Assembly (NCBI RefSeq): GCF_000299035.1
Contig: NZ_JH921517.1
Span: 1-51,306, forward strand
Length of the DNA stretch: 51,306 bases
Source of the DNA: Bacillus bingmayongensis
Lineage (GTDB): Bacteria; Bacillota; Bacilli; Bacillales; Bacillaceae_G
Reading direction: 5' to 3'
Each line of letters begins with the position of its first letter. The first letter of the stretch is position 1. Positions 1-9,804 of this stretch are shown piece by piece. The position numbers and the translations under genes were made by a program. Under the pieces are notes generated by a model, which saw only the letters and a list, made by a program, of their open reading frames with translations, did not search any database and was not told the DNA's origin.

Positions 1-21
1 GTTTTGGGGAACAATTAATTT

Positions 22-60
22 CTTAAGTTGATGGGTATGGGGCATAGCCATCAAGTTAAC
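22..60. repeat. Hairpin-forming inverted repeat at the left edge
   Basis: CTTAAGTTGATGG at 22-34 is answered by CCATCAAGTTAAC at 48-60, 11 of 13 positions complementary, and TATG/CATA inside the loop extends the stem. It lies at the very edge of the window beside a terminator and a headless reading frame. This resembles the end of a repeated or insertion element at which an assembly broke. No transposase is visible, so the identity is inference. Confidence 0.35.
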
Positions 61-100
61 AAAAATAAACCAGATGCTGAAAAGCATCTGGTTTATTTTT
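61..100. terminator. Bidirectional intrinsic terminator
   Basis: ACCAGATGCT, a four-base loop (gaaa), AGCATCTGGT, flanked by an A-rich left side and TTTATTTTT on the right. It would end transcription of whatever lies to the left of the window. Confidence 0.75.
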
Positions 101-271
101 GTTGAGTGTGTAGAAAAAGTCGTAGTTAGTTTAAATGAATTAAATGAACAATACGATTTTTTCATTGAGACATTAGAAAGAGAGGAATTATATGAATTTA
201 TTGTAGAAGTAGCGGCTATAGCAGGATTGGAAGTAGAAGAAGACATAACCGAAGAATGGAGAGAGTGGTAA
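74..271 (+). CDS. Acidic 65-codon ORF, probably a 3' gene remnant
   Basis: The only in-frame ATG lies inside the terminator stem and has no ribosome binding site, and the frame is open further upstream to position 32. From about residue 20 the product is strongly acidic with a plausible amphipathic pattern (LEREELYEFIVEVAAIAG), ending EEWREW. It therefore looks like the tail of a gene whose 5' part was removed when the edge repeat arrived, or it is a chance frame. I do not recognise a family. Confidence 0.25.
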   Translation: MLKSIWFIFVECVEKVVVSLNELNEQYDFFIETLEREELYEFIVEVAAIAGLEVEEDITEEWREW

Positions 272-344
272 GGTTCACTTTATTAACAGGACGCCTTGCA
301 TCTTTCCCTCGAATGTAGTACATTAATTTTAGTTTAACAAAACG

Positions 345-611
345 AAAAACGATGATAAGGAAAAGTAGTATATACTATAATCCATAGCGAGTCAGGGACG
401 GTGAGAGCCTGATGAGGCGGTATATATGAAGAACACCTTGGAGTTGCTAACCGAAATTGAAACTTGTATTCAAGAGTAGACTTAGACGGGAATCCGGCCT
501 GTTACAAACCGGGAAGTATGTATTACATACGAGTTAAAGTTGGTCTTTATGACAAATTGGGTGGTACCGCGAAGTTTAACCTTTCGTCCCTTTATGGATG
601 AAAGGTTTTTT
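345..611 (+). promoter_or_regulatory. T-box riboswitch, Asn specifier, controlling asnS
   Basis: The stem I base AAGG (357-360) pairs with CCTT (436-439). The specifier loop carries codon AAC at 432-434 followed by the usual A. The apical GGTGAGAGCC block is near 396. The T-box core GGGTGGTACCGCG is at 559-571. The competing terminator is AACCTTTC/GAAAGGTT (579-606) followed by T residues. Uncharged tRNA-Asn should stabilise the antiterminator and switch on the synthetase gene, which fits the gene directly downstream. Confidence 0.93.
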
Positions 612-646
612 TGTATTCAAATATATCAGCAAAGGAGAATTTCACT

Positions 647-2038
647 ATGGAAAACACATTAGTAAAAAGTCTGTATAGAGATACAGATAAATACGTAGAT
701 CAAACAGTACAAGTATCAGGTTGGATTCGTAACTTACGTGATTCAAAAGTATTTGGTTTTATCGAATTAAACGATGGTAGCTTCTTCAAAAGCGTGCAAA
801 TTGTTTTCGATACAGAGTTAGATAACTTTAAAGAAATTGCGAAGCTTCCGCTTAGCTCTTCAATTAAAGTAGAAGGTAAACTAGTTGCAACGCCAGGGGC
901 AAAACAACCATTTGAAATTAAAGCAGAAAAAATCGACGTTGAGGGCTTATCAGATTCTGATTACCCACTTCAAAAGAAACGTCATACGTTTGAATACTTA
1001 CGTACAATCGCTCATTTACGTCCAAGAACAAATGCATTCTCTGCAACATTCCGCGTACGTTCTATCGCAGCATTTGCAATCCACCAATTCTTCCAAGACC
1101 GTGGATTCGTACATGTTCACACACCAATTATTACTGGTAGTGATACAGAAGGTGCAGGCGAAATGTTCCGCGTAACAACGCAAGATCTGAACAACTTACC
1201 AAAAGGTGAAGACGGACAAGTTGACGAATCAAAAGACTTCTTCGGTAAAGAAACAAACTTAACAGTAAGTGGACAACTTAATGCTGAAGCTTATGCATTA
1301 GCGTTCCGTGATGTATACACATTCGGACCTACATTCCGCGCAGAAAACTCAAACACAACTCGCCACGCAGCGGAGTTCTGGATGGTTGAGCCTGAGATTG
1401 CATTTGCTGAATTAGAAGATGTAATGGATCTGACAGAAGATATGCTGAAATATGCGATGAAATATGTATTAGAGCATGCACCAGAAGAAATGGAATTCTT
1501 CAACAGCTTTGTTGATAAAACAGTTCTAGAGCGCATGAACAACGTAATCAACTCTGACTTTGGTCGCATCACATATACAGAAGCAATTAAAGTGCTTCAA
1601 GAGTCAGGTGCAGACTTTAAATACCCAGTAGAATGGGGCATTGACTTACAAACAGAGCACGAAAGATACCTTTCAGAAGAAATCTTTAAACGTCCTGTAT
1701 TCGTAACAGACTATCCAAAAGATATTAAAGCATTCTACATGCGTATGAACGATGACGGTAAAACAGTAGCTGCTACTGACCTTCTAGTTCCTGGCATTGG
1801 TGAATTAATCGGCGGAAGTCAACGTGAAGAAAGAATGGATGTTTTAGTAGACCGTATTAAAGAATTAGGCATGAATGAAGAAGACTACTGGTGGTACTTA
1901 GAACTTAGAAAATACGGCGGTACAAAACACGCTGGATTCGGTCTAGGTTTCGAGCGTTTCCTAATGTACATCACTGGTATGGCAAATATCCGTGACGTAA
2001 TTCCATTCCCAAGAACTCCAGGTTCTTCGGAGTTTTAA
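647..2038 (+). CDS. asnS: Asparaginyl-tRNA synthetase
   Basis: Cytoplasmic class II aminoacyl-tRNA synthetase that charges tRNA-Asn with asparagine using ATP. The 463-residue product has an N-terminal OB-fold anticodon-binding domain ([18 protein letters not shown], about residues 18-40), class II motif 2 ([11 protein letters not shown]) and motif 3 (GFGLGFERF, near residue 430). Start chosen at ATG 647, with AAAGGAG upstream; an in-frame TTG at 611 lies in the terminator of the leader and has no ribosome binding site. Expression should depend on tRNA-Asn charging through the T-box upstream. The gene stands alone and ends at a strong terminator. Confidence 0.97.
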   Translation: MENTLVKSLYRDTDKYVDQTVQVSGWIRNLRDSKVFGFIELNDGSFFKSVQIVFDTELDNFKEIAKLPLSSSIKVEGKLVATPGAKQPFEIKAEKIDVEGLSDSDYPLQKKRHTFEYLRTIAHLRPRTNAFSATFRVRSIAAFAIHQFFQDRGFVHVHTPIITGSDTEGAGEMFRVTTQDLNNLPKGEDGQVDESKDFFGKETNLTVSGQLNAEAYALAFRDVYTFGPTFRAENSNTTRHAAEFWMVEPEIAFAELEDVMDLTEDMLKYAMKYVLEHAPEEMEFFNSFVDKTVLERMNNVINSDFGRITYTEAIKVLQESGADFKYPVEWGIDLQTEHERYLSEEIFKRPVFVTDYPKDIKAFYMRMNDDGKTVAATDLLVPGIGELIGGSQREERMDVLVDRIKELGMNEEDYWWYLELRKYGGTKHAGFGLGFERFLMYITGMANIRDVIPFPRTPGSSEF

Positions 2039-2045
2039 GATATGC

Positions 2046-2077
2046 AAAAAGCGAGAGGGGAATCCTCTCGCTTTTTT
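2046..2077 (+). terminator. asnS terminator
   Basis: GCGAGAGG/CCTCTCGC stem (2051-2071) with a five-base loop, followed by six T. Confidence 0.9.
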
Positions 2078-2131
2078 GTGCTGTATACTTTCTTACCGCT
2101 AAGTAAAAAGTAACACTAAGGGGTGAGTATA

Positions 2132-2266
2132 ATGGGCAAAAAAGTGAAAAAAGATCCTTCCAGAGCAAGCCTTGGTTCTCCGGAAGTCGAAGGACAGGGA
2201 ACTACTACGCATGAAACGGGTTCTTATAAAGTACCTTCATCAAATAAGAAGCAAAAACGAAGCTAA
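2132..2266 (+). CDS. Small basic YuzL-like protein
   Basis: A 44-residue lysine- and serine-rich protein starting MGKKVKKDPSRASLGS and ending KKQKRS. The start ATG follows AAGGGGTGAG at a good distance. The KKDPS-(K/R)A start and RS end resemble the short YuzL family of Bacillus, whose function is unknown and which appears mostly in spore formers. It has no membrane segment or cysteine. It lies between asnS and a convergent hypothetical gene, with a symmetric terminator after it. The family assignment rests on memory of the pattern only. Confidence 0.75.
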   Translation: MGKKVKKDPSRASLGSPEVEGQGTTTHETGSYKVPSSNKKQKRS

Positions 2267-2270
2267 ACAT

Positions 2271-2309
2271 ATAAAGAAGAGTAGCTAAAATAGCTACTCT
2301 TCTTTATAT
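2271..2309. terminator. Bidirectional hairpin between convergent genes
   Basis: Perfect 16-bp arms ATAAAGAAGAGTAGCT (2271-2286) and AGCTACTCTTCTTTAT (2292-2307). It serves the small gene on the left and the minus-strand gene on the right. Confidence 0.8.
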
Positions 2310-2339
2310 GTTATTATTTGGCTTATTTTTAATTAGTTA

Positions 2340-2594
2340 TTACTTCGTAATGATTTTCTCAATCTCTTTACAAAATTGTCCAAGCTTTTTAGGATTGTGA
2401 ATTAGTTCGTAAGCATCGTACGTACCAATATGTTTACGAACTTGAAATTTGAACAGGAACGATTTACCATACCGTTCTATTAGTGCATGAAATGCTGGTT
2501 CATCATTTAATAATCGGATATTTTCTCTAATCCTGCTTTGTTTTTCATGTGGTTTACCCATTAAAACATTCAAAATCATTTGTAGTAATAACAA
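2340..2594 (-). CDS. Conserved hypothetical protein, 84 residues
   Basis: The frame starts with TTG at 2594, with GAGGGG about seven bases upstream; an in-frame ATG follows five codons later. The product is basic and soluble apart from a short hydrophobic N-terminus (MLLLQMILNVLMG). It contains no motif I recognise. It is convergent with the YuzL-like gene and divergent from nothing close. A function cannot be assigned. Confidence 0.7.
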   Translation of the reverse strand: MLLLQMILNVLMGKPHEKQSRIRENIRLLNDEPAFHALIERYGKSFLFKFQVRKHIGTYDAYELIHNPKKLGQFCKEIEKIITK

Positions 2595-2684
2595 AGTAAT
2601 CCCCTCTTTTATATAGTTTTATAATGAGTATGTATAGAATTAAAAATAAGTAAAACGAAATTTCTGTATATTTGAATTATAACA

Positions 2685-2727
2685 AAAAACAAGGCGAAAA
2701 GAAATAGGGATTCTTTTCGCCTTGTTT
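2685..2727 (-). terminator. rnhC terminator
   Basis: On the minus strand AACAAGGCGAAAAG pairs with CTTTTCGCCTTGTT and is followed by a T-rich run. Confidence 0.85.
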
Positions 2728-2761
2728 AGCTAGTTTATATATTGTCGATACTAAAAAATAG

Positions 2762-3700
2762 CTATTTTTTCAATAAACGAAATGCCTTTTCTGTATTTGC
2801 AAAGTGAAGTTTCACAAACTCAGGAAGTCGTTCTTTGCCTAGCTTTTGAATTAATTTTGCTGCGGCGATATCAACTTGCTTGCCTGCACCTTTCGGAAGT
2901 GGCATACCCGCTTTTTTGCTTAATTCATCAAACTGTTTTACGAATGAGTAGCGAGCTAAAATGGAAGCTGCGGCAACTGCTAAATGGACACTTTCGCCTT
3001 TTGTTGCGAAATAAACGTTTTCGCGCTGTACCTGTTTTTGTTTTGCTAAGTATTTATAGTATGTATCAGGCTGCGTGAATTGATCGATTAGGATACCTTC
3101 TGGCTTTGTCGGCGCGATCTTTGCTAGTAAATTTGTAAGAGCCTTATTATGTAAGAGTGCTTTTAGCTTACCTTGATTGTTTCCTTTTTCGAACAGCTCG
3201 TTATACTTTTCATTATGCAAAACAAGAGAGCTATAAGGAACAACAGCAAGGAGTTGTTTTGCAATTTCAGCGATTTGCGCATCATTTAAGTTTTTCGAGT
3301 CTTTTACACCAAGTTCTTTTAAGAGTGGAATTTGCTTCGCATCGACATATACAGCAACAACTGTCATCGGTCCGAAGTAATCTCCAGTACCTACTTCATC
3401 GGATCCGGCTATAGACATTGTTCCAATGGAAGAGGGCGGGGCATAGCGGTGTGAATTTGCCGTTTTCTTAACAGAAGATTTAGGTGCTTGAGAAACATTT
3501 TGCCAACGTGCTGATTCTTCCTCTGCACGAACACCTTGAAACATTACTTTGCCTGATTTATAGGCCGTAATTGTACAAGATGGGACTTTTGCCATAAAGA
3601 CACCGCCTTGCGGAACTTTCGGTGCAATTGCTTGTTTATACTGCTGCCGCATGTCTTCAATTGTTGCAGGATTTGTTTGGATTACGATAGAATTTGACAA
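2762..3700 (-). CDS. rnhC: Ribonuclease HIII
   Basis: Cleaves the RNA strand of RNA-DNA hybrids, helping to remove R-loops and primer RNA. The 312-residue length fits the family. Residues 1-80 form the TBP-like substrate-binding domain typical of RNase HIII. The catalytic domain begins near residue 95 with GSDEVGTGDYFGP (D101, E102), a third acidic residue is D206 in LIDQF, and KGES sits at 234-237. The gene is divergent from zapA, the usual Bacillus arrangement. Its promoter must lie in the 120-base gap shared with zapA. Confidence 0.96.
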   Translation of the reverse strand: MSNSIVIQTNPATIEDMRQQYKQAIAPKVPQGGVFMAKVPSCTITAYKSGKVMFQGVRAEEESARWQNVSQAPKSSVKKTANSHRYAPPSSIGTMSIAGSDEVGTGDYFGPMTVVAVYVDAKQIPLLKELGVKDSKNLNDAQIAEIAKQLLAVVPYSSLVLHNEKYNELFEKGNNQGKLKALLHNKALTNLLAKIAPTKPEGILIDQFTQPDTYYKYLAKQKQVQRENVYFATKGESVHLAVAAASILARYSFVKQFDELSKKAGMPLPKGAGKQVDIAAAKLIQKLGKERLPEFVKLHFANTEKAFRLLKK

Positions 3701-3823
3701 AGTAGTCGCTCCTTTTTTATATTGTTATTTTTATCATATCGGATTGTTCTTTCTGTTTCCATATTATGATGGTTCATGGTATGATAAACTTTAGGATTCT
3801 GTACGTGATTGGAGGCCGGTGAG

Positions 3824-4093
3824 TTGTCACAACAAAAGGGAAATAAAAGTCGAATTAATGTAGAAATCTATGGTCAACAATATTCAGTTGTTGGCGATGA
3901 AAGTACAAGTCATATCCGCATGGTAGCAGCGATTGTGGATGATAAAATGCGCGAACTCAATGCCAAGAATCCTTCGCTTGATACGAGTAGACTAGCGGTA
4001 TTGACGGCGGTAAACGTCATACACGATTACATAAAATTAAAAGATGAACATGAAAAATTGAAAGAAAGTATGACAAAAAAAGGAATGGAATAA
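3824..4093 (+). CDS. zapA: Cell division protein ZapA
   Basis: Small cytoplasmic protein that bundles FtsZ filaments and supports Z-ring assembly. The start is TTG at 3824: GGAGG at 811-815 in the 3811-3815 stretch lies eight bases before it, whereas an upstream in-frame TTG at 3809 has no ribosome binding site. The 89-residue product begins [20 protein letters not shown], as expected for the ZapA fold, and ends in a charged C-terminal helix suited to coiled-coil tetramer formation. The next gene starts one base after its stop, so zapA and cvpA are co-transcribed. Confidence 0.93.
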   Translation: MSQQKGNKSRINVEIYGQQYSVVGDESTSHIRMVAAIVDDKMRELNAKNPSLDTSRLAVLTAVNVIHDYIKLKDEHEKLKESMTKKGME

Positions 4094-4094
4094 C

Positions 4095-4634
4095 ATGATT
4101 GATATTATTATCATTGTACTGCTTGTTATGGGATTTTTCCTCGGTTTAAGAAGAGGGTTTGTCCTGCAACTCGTAAAGTTAACAAGCTTTATTATCGCAT
4201 ACCTTGTTGCATACTGGTACTGCAAAGATTTAGCGCCAGCGCTTGAGAAATTTATTCCGTATCCATTTGATAAGAACGTATCTGTTCCAGAATGGATTGA
4301 TGCGAATAATATCGAAGCAGTCTTCTATCAAGCAATTGCGTTCATTGTATTATTTATTATTACAAAAATCGCACTTTCATTGCTTGGTAATTTGCTGAAT
4401 ATGTTTACAGAAATCCCAGTTTTAAAGCAGGTAAATGCGTTTGCTGGGGCACTTCTTGGCTTTTTAGAAGTGTATATTATTTTGTTTGTCTTAATTATTA
4501 TTGGAACAATCCTTCCGATTGAACAAGTACAAACGCCACTGCAAAAATCATCAATTAGCAAAATAATTGTAGACGATACACCGATTCTTTCTGAAAAGGT
4601 GAAGGAACTATGGCAGACAGGTAGCAGAGTATAA
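4095..4634 (+). CDS. CvpA family membrane protein
   Basis: 179-residue protein with about four membrane segments (roughly residues 3-20, 26-43, 75-95 and 110-135), carrying the family hallmark GFFLGLRRGFV near residue 14. The family is named after E. coli CvpA, linked to colicin V production; in Bacillus the corresponding gene is yshB, without a well-defined role. It is translationally coupled to zapA, which hints at an envelope or division-linked function, but that is inference. A terminator directly follows. Confidence 0.9.
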   Translation: MIDIIIIVLLVMGFFLGLRRGFVLQLVKLTSFIIAYLVAYWYCKDLAPALEKFIPYPFDKNVSVPEWIDANNIEAVFYQAIAFIVLFIITKIALSLLGNLLNMFTEIPVLKQVNAFAGALLGFLEVYIILFVLIIIGTILPIEQVQTPLQKSSISKIIVDDTPILSEKVKELWQTGSRV

Positions 4635-4665
4635 CTTCTCTTTTTTCGGAAAGAGAAGTTTTTTT
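4633..4665 (+). terminator. zapA-cvpA terminator
   Basis: AACTTCTCTTT/AAAGAGAAGTT stem followed by seven T. Confidence 0.9.
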
Positions 4666-4689
4666 CTATGAAAGAAAGGCGGGGAAAGA

Positions 4690-6408
4690 ATGAAAGTAAA
4701 TAAAAAACAAGTGATTAAATTACTGGAGACAATCGGCCTATTTATGGAGCTTAAGGGCGAAAATCCATTTAAAATATCCGCATTTCGTAAAGCGGCAGCA
4801 GCATTAGAAAGCGATGATCGTAGTCTTTCTGAGATTGAAGATTTCACAAAGATTCCAGGCATCGGAAAAGGAACAGCAGCAGTGATTCAAGAATATATTG
4901 AAGGCGGAACTTCAGAAGTATTGCAAGAGCTCGAAAAAGAAGTACCAAGCAGCCTATTACCATTATTAAAATTACCAGGGCTTGGCGGTAAAAAAGTAGC
5001 AAAGCTGTATAAAGAACTGGGCGTAATTGATATGGAAACATTGAAAAAGGCCTGTGAAGAAAATAAAGTGCAGCTACTAGCAGGATTCGGTAAGAAAACG
5101 GAAGAGAAAATATTAGAAGCGATTACTCAAGTTGGTTCTCGTCCAGAACGTTTACCGATTGCAATGGTCTTGCCTATTGCCGGGGAAATAGAGAAGAAAT
5201 TGTCGAATATCCAGGAAATTATTCGATTCTCTCGCGCTGGTAGCCTGCGACGCGTGCGTGAAACGGTAAAAGATTTAGATTTTATTATCGCAACGGAAAA
5301 TCCACCAGCAGTACGTGAGCATTTATTGCAGTTTGATAATATGATTGAAGTCATTGCGAGCGGTGATACAAAGGTATCTGTTCGCCTTCAATATGAATAT
5401 GATATTTCAATTGATTTCCGTCTTGTAAAACCTGAAGAATTTATTACAACTCTTCATCATTTTACAGGTTCAAAAGATCATAACGTAAGAATGCGCCAAA
5501 TTGCAAAAGATAAAGGTGAAAAAATTAGTGAGTACGGTGTGGAAAACTTAGAAACAGGTGAAGTGAAAACATTTGAAACAGAAGAAGCATTCTTTGCTCA
5601 TTTTGGTTTGCCATTCATTCCGCCAGAAGTACGTGAAGACGGAAAAGAGATTGAATTAATTAAAGAATATCCAAATTTAATTCAGTTCTCTGATATACAA
5701 GGTGATTTACATATGCATACAACATGGAGTGATGGTGCCTTTTCGATTGAAGAAATGGTACAAGCGTGCCGCGCTCGTGGGTATAAGTTTATGGCAATTA
5801 CTGACCACTCACAATACTTGAAAGTAGCGAACGGTTTAACGAAAGAGCGCCTTCTTGAACAAGGAAAAGAGATTGAGCGCATTAACGAAAAATACCCAGA
5901 TATCACAATTTTACGTGGAATCGAAATGGACATTTTACCAGATGCAACGCTAGATTTTGATGATGAAGTATTAGCGGAGCTTGATTATGTCATTGGTGCA
6001 ATCCACTCTAGTTTCTCACAAGACCGTGAAACGATTATGAAACGTTTGCGCGCAGCAATTGAAAATAAGCATGTTACAATGATTGCCCATCCAACAGGTC
6101 GTCTTCTTGGACGCCGCGAAGGGTACGATGTAGATACAGATTTACTCATTGAACTCGCAAAAGAAACAGATACAGTTTTAGAATTAAATGCGAATCCGAA
6201 CCGCTTAGATTTAAGTGCAAAACTATTAAAGCAAGCACAAGATGCTGGTGTAAAAGTAGCGATTAATACGGATGCTCATACACTTGAAATGTTAGAAGAT
6301 ATGGAAACAGGTGTAGCGGCAGCACGTAAAGGCTGGATTCAAAAAGATACCGTGATTAACACATGGAATATTGAACGTTTATTAGACTATATTAAACGGA
6401 ATAAGTAA
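4690..6408 (+). CDS. polX: Family X DNA polymerase with PHP domain
   Basis: Template-directed gap-filling repair polymerase with 3'-5' exonuclease and AP endonuclease activities in the Bacillus family. Two helix-hairpin-helix motifs are visible (IPGIGKG near 54, LPGLGGKK near 94). The nucleotidyl transfer core is GSLRR near 183, KDLDFII near 193 and the third aspartate in IDFRL near 241. The C-terminal PHP domain has DLHMHTTWSDG near 338, DHS, HPTGR and NTDAH near 525, so its metal site looks intact. At 572 residues it is full length. mutS2 follows after 21 bases, forming the usual polX-mutS2 pair. Confidence 0.96.
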   Translation: MKVNKKQVIKLLETIGLFMELKGENPFKISAFRKAAAALESDDRSLSEIEDFTKIPGIGKGTAAVIQEYIEGGTSEVLQELEKEVPSSLLPLLKLPGLGGKKVAKLYKELGVIDMETLKKACEENKVQLLAGFGKKTEEKILEAITQVGSRPERLPIAMVLPIAGEIEKKLSNIQEIIRFSRAGSLRRVRETVKDLDFIIATENPPAVREHLLQFDNMIEVIASGDTKVSVRLQYEYDISIDFRLVKPEEFITTLHHFTGSKDHNVRMRQIAKDKGEKISEYGVENLETGEVKTFETEEAFFAHFGLPFIPPEVREDGKEIELIKEYPNLIQFSDIQGDLHMHTTWSDGAFSIEEMVQACRARGYKFMAITDHSQYLKVANGLTKERLLEQGKEIERINEKYPDITILRGIEMDILPDATLDFDDEVLAELDYVIGAIHSSFSQDRETIMKRLRAAIENKHVTMIAHPTGRLLGRREGYDVDTDLLIELAKETDTVLELNANPNRLDLSAKLLKQAQDAGVKVAINTDAHTLEMLEDMETGVAAARKGWIQKDTVINTWNIERLLDYIKRNK

Positions 6409-6429
6409 CACAAGGGGGACAGGCAACTT

Positions 6430-8790
6430 ATGTTAGAAAGAACGTTGCGTGTATTAGAATATAACAAAGTAAAAGAACAATTACTTGAGCATGTTGCTTC
6501 TTCACTTGGTCGTGATAAAGTGAAGAGCCTACTGCCTAGTACAGATTTTGAAGAGATTGTAGAAATGCAAGAAACAACGGATGAAGCAGCGAAAGTAATT
6601 CGCTTAAAAGGGCATGTACCGCTCGGAGGGATTTTTGATATTCGTCCGAATGTAAAGCGTGCGAAAATTGGAAGTATGCTGAGCCCGCATGAACTTCTTG
6701 ATATTGCGAGTACGATGTATGGTAGTCGCCAAATGAAGCGATTTATTGAAGATATGATCGATAATGGTGTAGAGCTTCCAATTTTAGAAACGCATGTGGC
6801 ACAAATTATGTCTTTATATGATTTAGAAAAGAAAATTACAAGCTGCATTGGTGATGGTGGCGAAGTTGTTGATAGTGCAAGTGATAAACTGCGTGGCATT
6901 CGTAACCAAATTCGCACTGCAGAAAGTCGTATTCGTGAGAAACTTGAAAATATGACGAGATCTTCTAATGCACAGAAAATGCTATCAGATGCAATTGTAA
7001 CAATCCGTAATGATCGCTATGTAATTCCTGTAAAACAGGAATACCGCGGTGCATATGGCGGTATTGTCCATGACCAATCCGCGTCTGGACAAACGTTATT
7101 TATTGAGCCGCAAGTCATTGTGGAACTAAATAACGCGTTGCAAGAAGCACGTGTGAAGGAAAAACAAGAAGTAGAACGCATTTTAATGGTGTTAACAGAA
7201 GAGGTAGCAGTAGAAGCTGATACTGTGTTAGCGAACGTAGAGGTTATCGCAAATCTCGATTTCATTTTTGCGAAAGCATTTTATGCGAAACGAATTAAAG
7301 CAACGAAGCCAATTGTAAATAATGAGCGATATATGGATTTACGACAAGCTCGTCATCCACTTATTGATCCAGAAATCATTGTTCCAAACGATATTATGCT
7401 TGGTAAAGACTTCACAACAATCGTTATTACAGGACCAAATACAGGTGGTAAGACGGTTACATTAAAAACAGTCGGTATCTGTGTATTAATGGCGCAATCT
7501 GGTCTTCATATCCCTGTATTAGATGAATCAGAGATTTGTGTATTTAAAAATATCTTTGCTGATATTGGTGATGAACAATCGATTGAACAAAGCTTAAGTA
7601 CGTTCTCCTCACATATGGTGAACATTGTAGATATTTTAGAAAAAGCTGATTTTGAAAGCTTAGTGTTATTCGATGAATTAGGTGCTGGAACAGACCCGCA
7701 AGAAGGGGCAGCACTTGCGATTTCCATCTTAGATGAAGTATATAACCGCGGAGCACGCGTTGTCGCAACGACGCATTACCCAGAGCTAAAAGCATATGGT
7801 TACAATCGTGAACAAGTGATTAACGCGAGTGTGGAGTTTGATGTAAACACATTAAGCCCAACTTATAAGTTATTAATCGGTGTACCAGGACGCAGTAACG
7901 CCTTTGAAATTTCAAAACGCCTTGGTTTATCTGATCGCGTGATTGATCGCGCTCGTAATCATATTAGTACGGATACAAATAAAATTGAAAATATGATTGC
8001 AAAGCTTGAAGAGAGCCAAAAAAATGCAGAGCGCGAATGGAATGAAGCAGAAGAGCATCGTAAACAATCTGAAAAACTTCATCGCGAGTTACAACGTCAA
8101 ATTATTGAATTTAATGATGAGCGCGATGAGAGGTTATTAAAAGCGCAAAAAGAAGGGGAAGAAAAAGTCGAAGCTGCGAAGAAAGAAGCAGCAGGCATCA
8201 TTCACGAACTTCGTCAATTGCGTAAAGCTCAGCTTGCAAACGTGAAAGATCACGAGTTAATCGAAGCGAAAAGCCGCCTAGAAGGGGCAGCGCCAGAACT
8301 TGTGAAAAAACAAAAAGTAAAAGTGAAAAACACAGCGCCAAAACAACAACTACGAGCAGGTGATGAAGTAAAAGTATTAACGTTCGGTCAAAAAGGACAG
8401 CTGCTGAAAAAAGTAAGCGATAATGAGTGGAACGTTCAAATTGGTATTCTGAAGATGAAAGTGAAAGAATCCGATATGGAGTACATTAATACGCCACAAC
8501 AAACTGAGAAAAAGGCAGTCGCGACTGTTAAAGGAAGAGACTACCACGTTTCCTTAGAGCTTGATCTTCGTGGTGAACGCTTTGAAAATGCAATGATGCG
8601 TGTAGAAAAATATTTAGATGATGCACAGCTTGCAAATTACCCGCGCGTATCCATTATTCACGGAAAAGGAACAGGAGCACTTCGCCAAGGTGTACAAGAT
8701 TACTTGAAAAAACATCGTGGCGTAAAAAACTACCGCTATGGTGATATGGGCGAGGGAGGCCTCGGCGTAACGGTTGTCGAATTAAAATAG
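6430..8790 (+). CDS. mutS2: Endonuclease MutS2 / ribosome-rescue ATPase
   Basis: 786-residue MutS-family ATPase lacking the mismatch-recognition domain. Walker A is GPNTGGKT near residue 335, the signature region is LSTFSSHM, and Walker B is [14 protein letters not shown] long charged coiled-coil stretch follows (about 510-620) with a KOW-like region, then a C-terminal Smr domain (LDLRGER near 711, [10 protein letters not shown] near 741). Family members act in recombination control and, in B. subtilis, split collided ribosomes; which role dominates here cannot be read from sequence. It is co-transcribed with polX and probably with the small gene after it. Confidence 0.96.
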   Translation: MLERTLRVLEYNKVKEQLLEHVASSLGRDKVKSLLPSTDFEEIVEMQETTDEAAKVIRLKGHVPLGGIFDIRPNVKRAKIGSMLSPHELLDIASTMYGSRQMKRFIEDMIDNGVELPILETHVAQIMSLYDLEKKITSCIGDGGEVVDSASDKLRGIRNQIRTAESRIREKLENMTRSSNAQKMLSDAIVTIRNDRYVIPVKQEYRGAYGGIVHDQSASGQTLFIEPQVIVELNNALQEARVKEKQEVERILMVLTEEVAVEADTVLANVEVIANLDFIFAKAFYAKRIKATKPIVNNERYMDLRQARHPLIDPEIIVPNDIMLGKDFTTIVITGPNTGGKTVTLKTVGICVLMAQSGLHIPVLDESEICVFKNIFADIGDEQSIEQSLSTFSSHMVNIVDILEKADFESLVLFDELGAGTDPQEGAALAISILDEVYNRGARVVATTHYPELKAYGYNREQVINASVEFDVNTLSPTYKLLIGVPGRSNAFEISKRLGLSDRVIDRARNHISTDTNKIENMIAKLEESQKNAEREWNEAEEHRKQSEKLHRELQRQIIEFNDERDERLLKAQKEGEEKVEAAKKEAAGIIHELRQLRKAQLANVKDHELIEAKSRLEGAAPELVKKQKVKVKNTAPKQQLRAGDEVKVLTFGQKGQLLKKVSDNEWNVQIGILKMKVKESDMEYINTPQQTEKKAVATVKGRDYHVSLELDLRGERFENAMMRVEKYLDDAQLANYPRVSIIHGKGTGALRQGVQDYLKKHRGVKNYRYGDMGEGGLGVTVVELK

Positions 8791-8819
8791 CAAAAAACCA
8801 AGCAAAAGGGGTAAACACT

Positions 8820-8912
8820 ATGTTTATGGACAAACTTGCAAAAGTATTGTTAGCTTGTTGCGGCATATTTTTTGTGATTGGGGTTATTTATTTAGTGGTT
8901 TTTGCGAAGTAA
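8820..8912 (+). CDS. 30-residue single-pass membrane peptide
   Basis: Starts at ATG 8820 with AAAAGGGG eight bases upstream, 29 bases after the mutS2 stop, and ends just before a terminator. The product is MFMDKLAKVL followed by a hydrophobic helix containing two adjacent cysteines and a final FAK. Position, ribosome binding site and terminator make it a likely third gene of the polX-mutS2 unit. No function is known to me. Confidence 0.6.
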   Translation: MFMDKLAKVLLACCGIFFVIGVIYLVVFAK

Positions 8913-8916
8913 GAGA

Positions 8917-8962
8917 GCGTCAATCTCGGCATAAGTATACCGCCTGAGATTGACGCTTTTTC
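8917..8962 (+). terminator. polX-mutS2 unit terminator
   Basis: GCGTCAATCTC (from 8917) pairs with GAGATTGACGC (8946-8956), followed by T residues. Confidence 0.9.
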
Positions 8963-8996
8963 TTTTCGGATAATCTATAAGAAAAAGGAATACGAC

Positions 8997-9686
8997 ATGA
9001 AAATTAACCAATTTATAAGCGAAGCATTATCCTGCTCAAGGAGAGAAACAGACCGTCTTATTAAAGCAGACCGCGTGGCAATTAACGGCGAAGTTTGTGC
9101 GCATGGTACGATTGTTACACCTAATGATACTGTAACGGTTGATAGAAAAGTGATTGAAAAGGAAAATAAAGAAAAAATCTATATTGCCTTTCACAAACCA
9201 GTGGGAATCACTTGTACCGCTGCAGAACATATTGAAGGGAACATCATTGATTATATCAATCATCCAGAGAGAATCTTTCCAGTTGGTCGTTTAGATAAGG
9301 CGTCAGAAGGACTGATTTTGTTAACAAATGACGGAGCGATTGCCAATCAAATTTTACACGGAGATCATGAGCATGAAAAAGAATATGTAGTGACAGTTGA
9401 TAAGCCATTTACAGATTGGTTTATTGACGGAATGTCTCGTGGCGTGAAGATTAAAGATGGGATGACGAAGCCGTGTAAAGTAACAAGGGTAGATGGCAGT
9501 ACATTTCGAATTATTTTAACGCAAGGAATGAATAGGCAAATTCGCCGGATGAGCCGGGCTTTTGGATATACAGTAACGAAGCTAAAACGCGTGCGCATTA
9601 TAAATATTAAGCTTGATGGATTAGAAGCTGGGAAGTGGCGAAATGTTACAGAGCAGGAGTTACAGGAATTATTGAAGCAGTTGTAA
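8997..9686 (+). CDS. rluF: 23S rRNA pseudouridine synthase, RluF/RsuA family
   Basis: Converts a uridine in large-subunit rRNA to pseudouridine. An S4 RNA-binding domain occupies about residues 1-48. The catalytic motif GRLDKASEGLILLT contains the nucleophile D100, and MNRQIRRM near residue 182 is the family C-terminal motif. The 229-residue length, S4 domain and sequence fit RluF (E. coli target U2604) better than RluB or RsuA, but the exact target is inferred. The ATG is preceded by AAAAAGGAATACGAC. It is a single gene between terminators. Confidence 0.88.
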   Translation: MKINQFISEALSCSRRETDRLIKADRVAINGEVCAHGTIVTPNDTVTVDRKVIEKENKEKIYIAFHKPVGITCTAAEHIEGNIIDYINHPERIFPVGRLDKASEGLILLTNDGAIANQILHGDHEHEKEYVVTVDKPFTDWFIDGMSRGVKIKDGMTKPCKVTRVDGSTFRIILTQGMNRQIRRMSRAFGYTVTKLKRVRIINIKLDGLEAGKWRNVTEQELQELLKQL

Positions 9687-9688
9687 GG

Positions 9689-9722
9689 AGAGGAGGAGCT
9701 ATCGCTTTCTCTCTTTTTATTT
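9689..9722 (+). terminator. Weak terminator after rluF
   Basis: Imperfect hairpin of GAGAGG...AGC with GCT...CTCTC, followed by a T-rich run. Confidence 0.5.
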
Positions 9723-9804
9723 TTTTGTCAGAAAAAATAAAACTATTGATTTTTTAAAAAATAGCCCATATAATAAAAAACAACAAGATTCGACAATATA
9801 TTTT

